Shown: positions 63,886 to 64,000 of the stretch, in pieces | Layout: each line of letters opens with the position of its first letter | Position numbering within the stretch: the stretch's first letter is position 1 | Assembly (NCBI GenBank): GCA_015665455.1 | Contig: JADFAD010000014.1 | Coordinates: forward strand, 62,001-126,000 | Direction: 5' to 3' | Length of the DNA stretch: 64,000 bases | DNA from: Oceanospirillaceae bacterium | GTDB taxonomy: Bacteria > Pseudomonadota > Gammaproteobacteria > Pseudomonadales > Litoribrevibacteraceae | Program-made: the position numbers and the translations under genes | Notes under the pieces: generated by a model | Database searches by the model: none | What the model saw: the letters and a program-made list of their open reading frames with translations, nothing else | What the model was told of the DNA's origin: nothing

Positions 63886-64000
63886 ATGAATCATTTTCCT
63901 GTCTTTCCTTTAAATGTTGTAATGTTTCCAGGGATGACGCTTGATCTTAAAATTTTTGAACCTCGTTATCTTGATATGGTGGCTGAGTGCTTTAAAGGCG
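63886..64000 (+). CDS. Lon N-terminal (substrate-binding) domain protein, 5' part only
   Basis: The frame starts at 63886 and runs off the edge. The first 38 residues (FPVFPLNVVMFPGMTLDLKI, then FEPRYLDMVAEC) match the N-terminal LON domain, in which the FPL...PG...L.IFE.RY pattern is conserved. It may be a stand-alone LON domain protein rather than Lon protease, since it follows moeB, but the rest is not visible. Confidence 0.8.
   Translation, partial: MNHFPVFPLNVVMFPGMTLDLKIFEPRYLDMVAECFKG

Noticed and set aside
1-64000. CRISPR arrays
   Set aside because: No regularly spaced identical repeats of 25-40 bp with unique spacers were seen, and no cas-like gene is present.

Overview
This 64 kb window is a chromosomal segment of a marine-type gammaproteobacterium, most likely of the Oceanospirillales or a close relative. 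That placement is inferred from moderate G+C, an Entner-Doudoroff block (zwf-pgl-edd-eda), the housekeeping order hemA-prfA-prmC opposite lolB-ispE-tRNA-Gln-prs-rplY-pth-ychF, a TAXI-type TRAP transporter, and a CYP153 alkane hydroxylase operon.

Layout. 1-2.6 kb: short-chain dehydrogenases, a thioesterase and a GAF/winged-helix regulator. 2.8-5.3 kb: anaerobic ribonucleotide reductase in the order nrdG-nrdD, behind a consensus FNR box and two NrdR boxes. 5.5-10.2 kb: the glucose-6-phosphate/Entner-Doudoroff operon. 10.6-16.2 kb: a lipoprotein, a periplasmic binding-like protein, a lone short flagellin, and a TRAP binding protein with its fused permease. 16.3-25.1 kb: regulators, a PfpI-like protein, a CidA/LrgB pair, a PEBP protein, and a PhnD-like protein joined to a sensor kinase; two AT-rich gaps here carry DnaA-box repeats. 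25.2-32.5 kb: an M48 membrane protease, a cupin, LexA-controlled umuDC, a truncated HDOD protein, and a eukaryote-type (HIS6-like) HisA flanked by two related STAS-like proteins.

32.7-39.2 kb is the most unusual ordinary-chromosome region. It encodes a di-heme cytochrome c, a large cysteine-free exported protein of no family I recognise, a four-helix membrane protein with cytochrome-b-like histidines, and a 967-residue hexaheme fusion of a beta-propeller, a MauG-like heme segment and a pentaheme c554-like domain. A perfect FNR/ANR box precedes the exported protein, so this looks like an oxygen-regulated periplasmic redox system whose substrate cannot be read from sequence.

39.2-46.2 kb: a diguanylate cyclase, a coiled-coil periplasmic protein, and an AraC regulator divergent from ferredoxin-CYP153-ferredoxin reductase, with three 21-bp-phased repeats between them. 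46.5-52.2 kb: a 5.6 kb integrative element in the 3' end of tRNA-Met, bounded by a 24-bp direct repeat. It carries an integrase, three unknown co-directional genes, a decayed polymerase-like gene and an unknown membrane protein. 52.2-64 kb: the conserved housekeeping genes, ending in a partial Lon-substrate-binding-domain gene.
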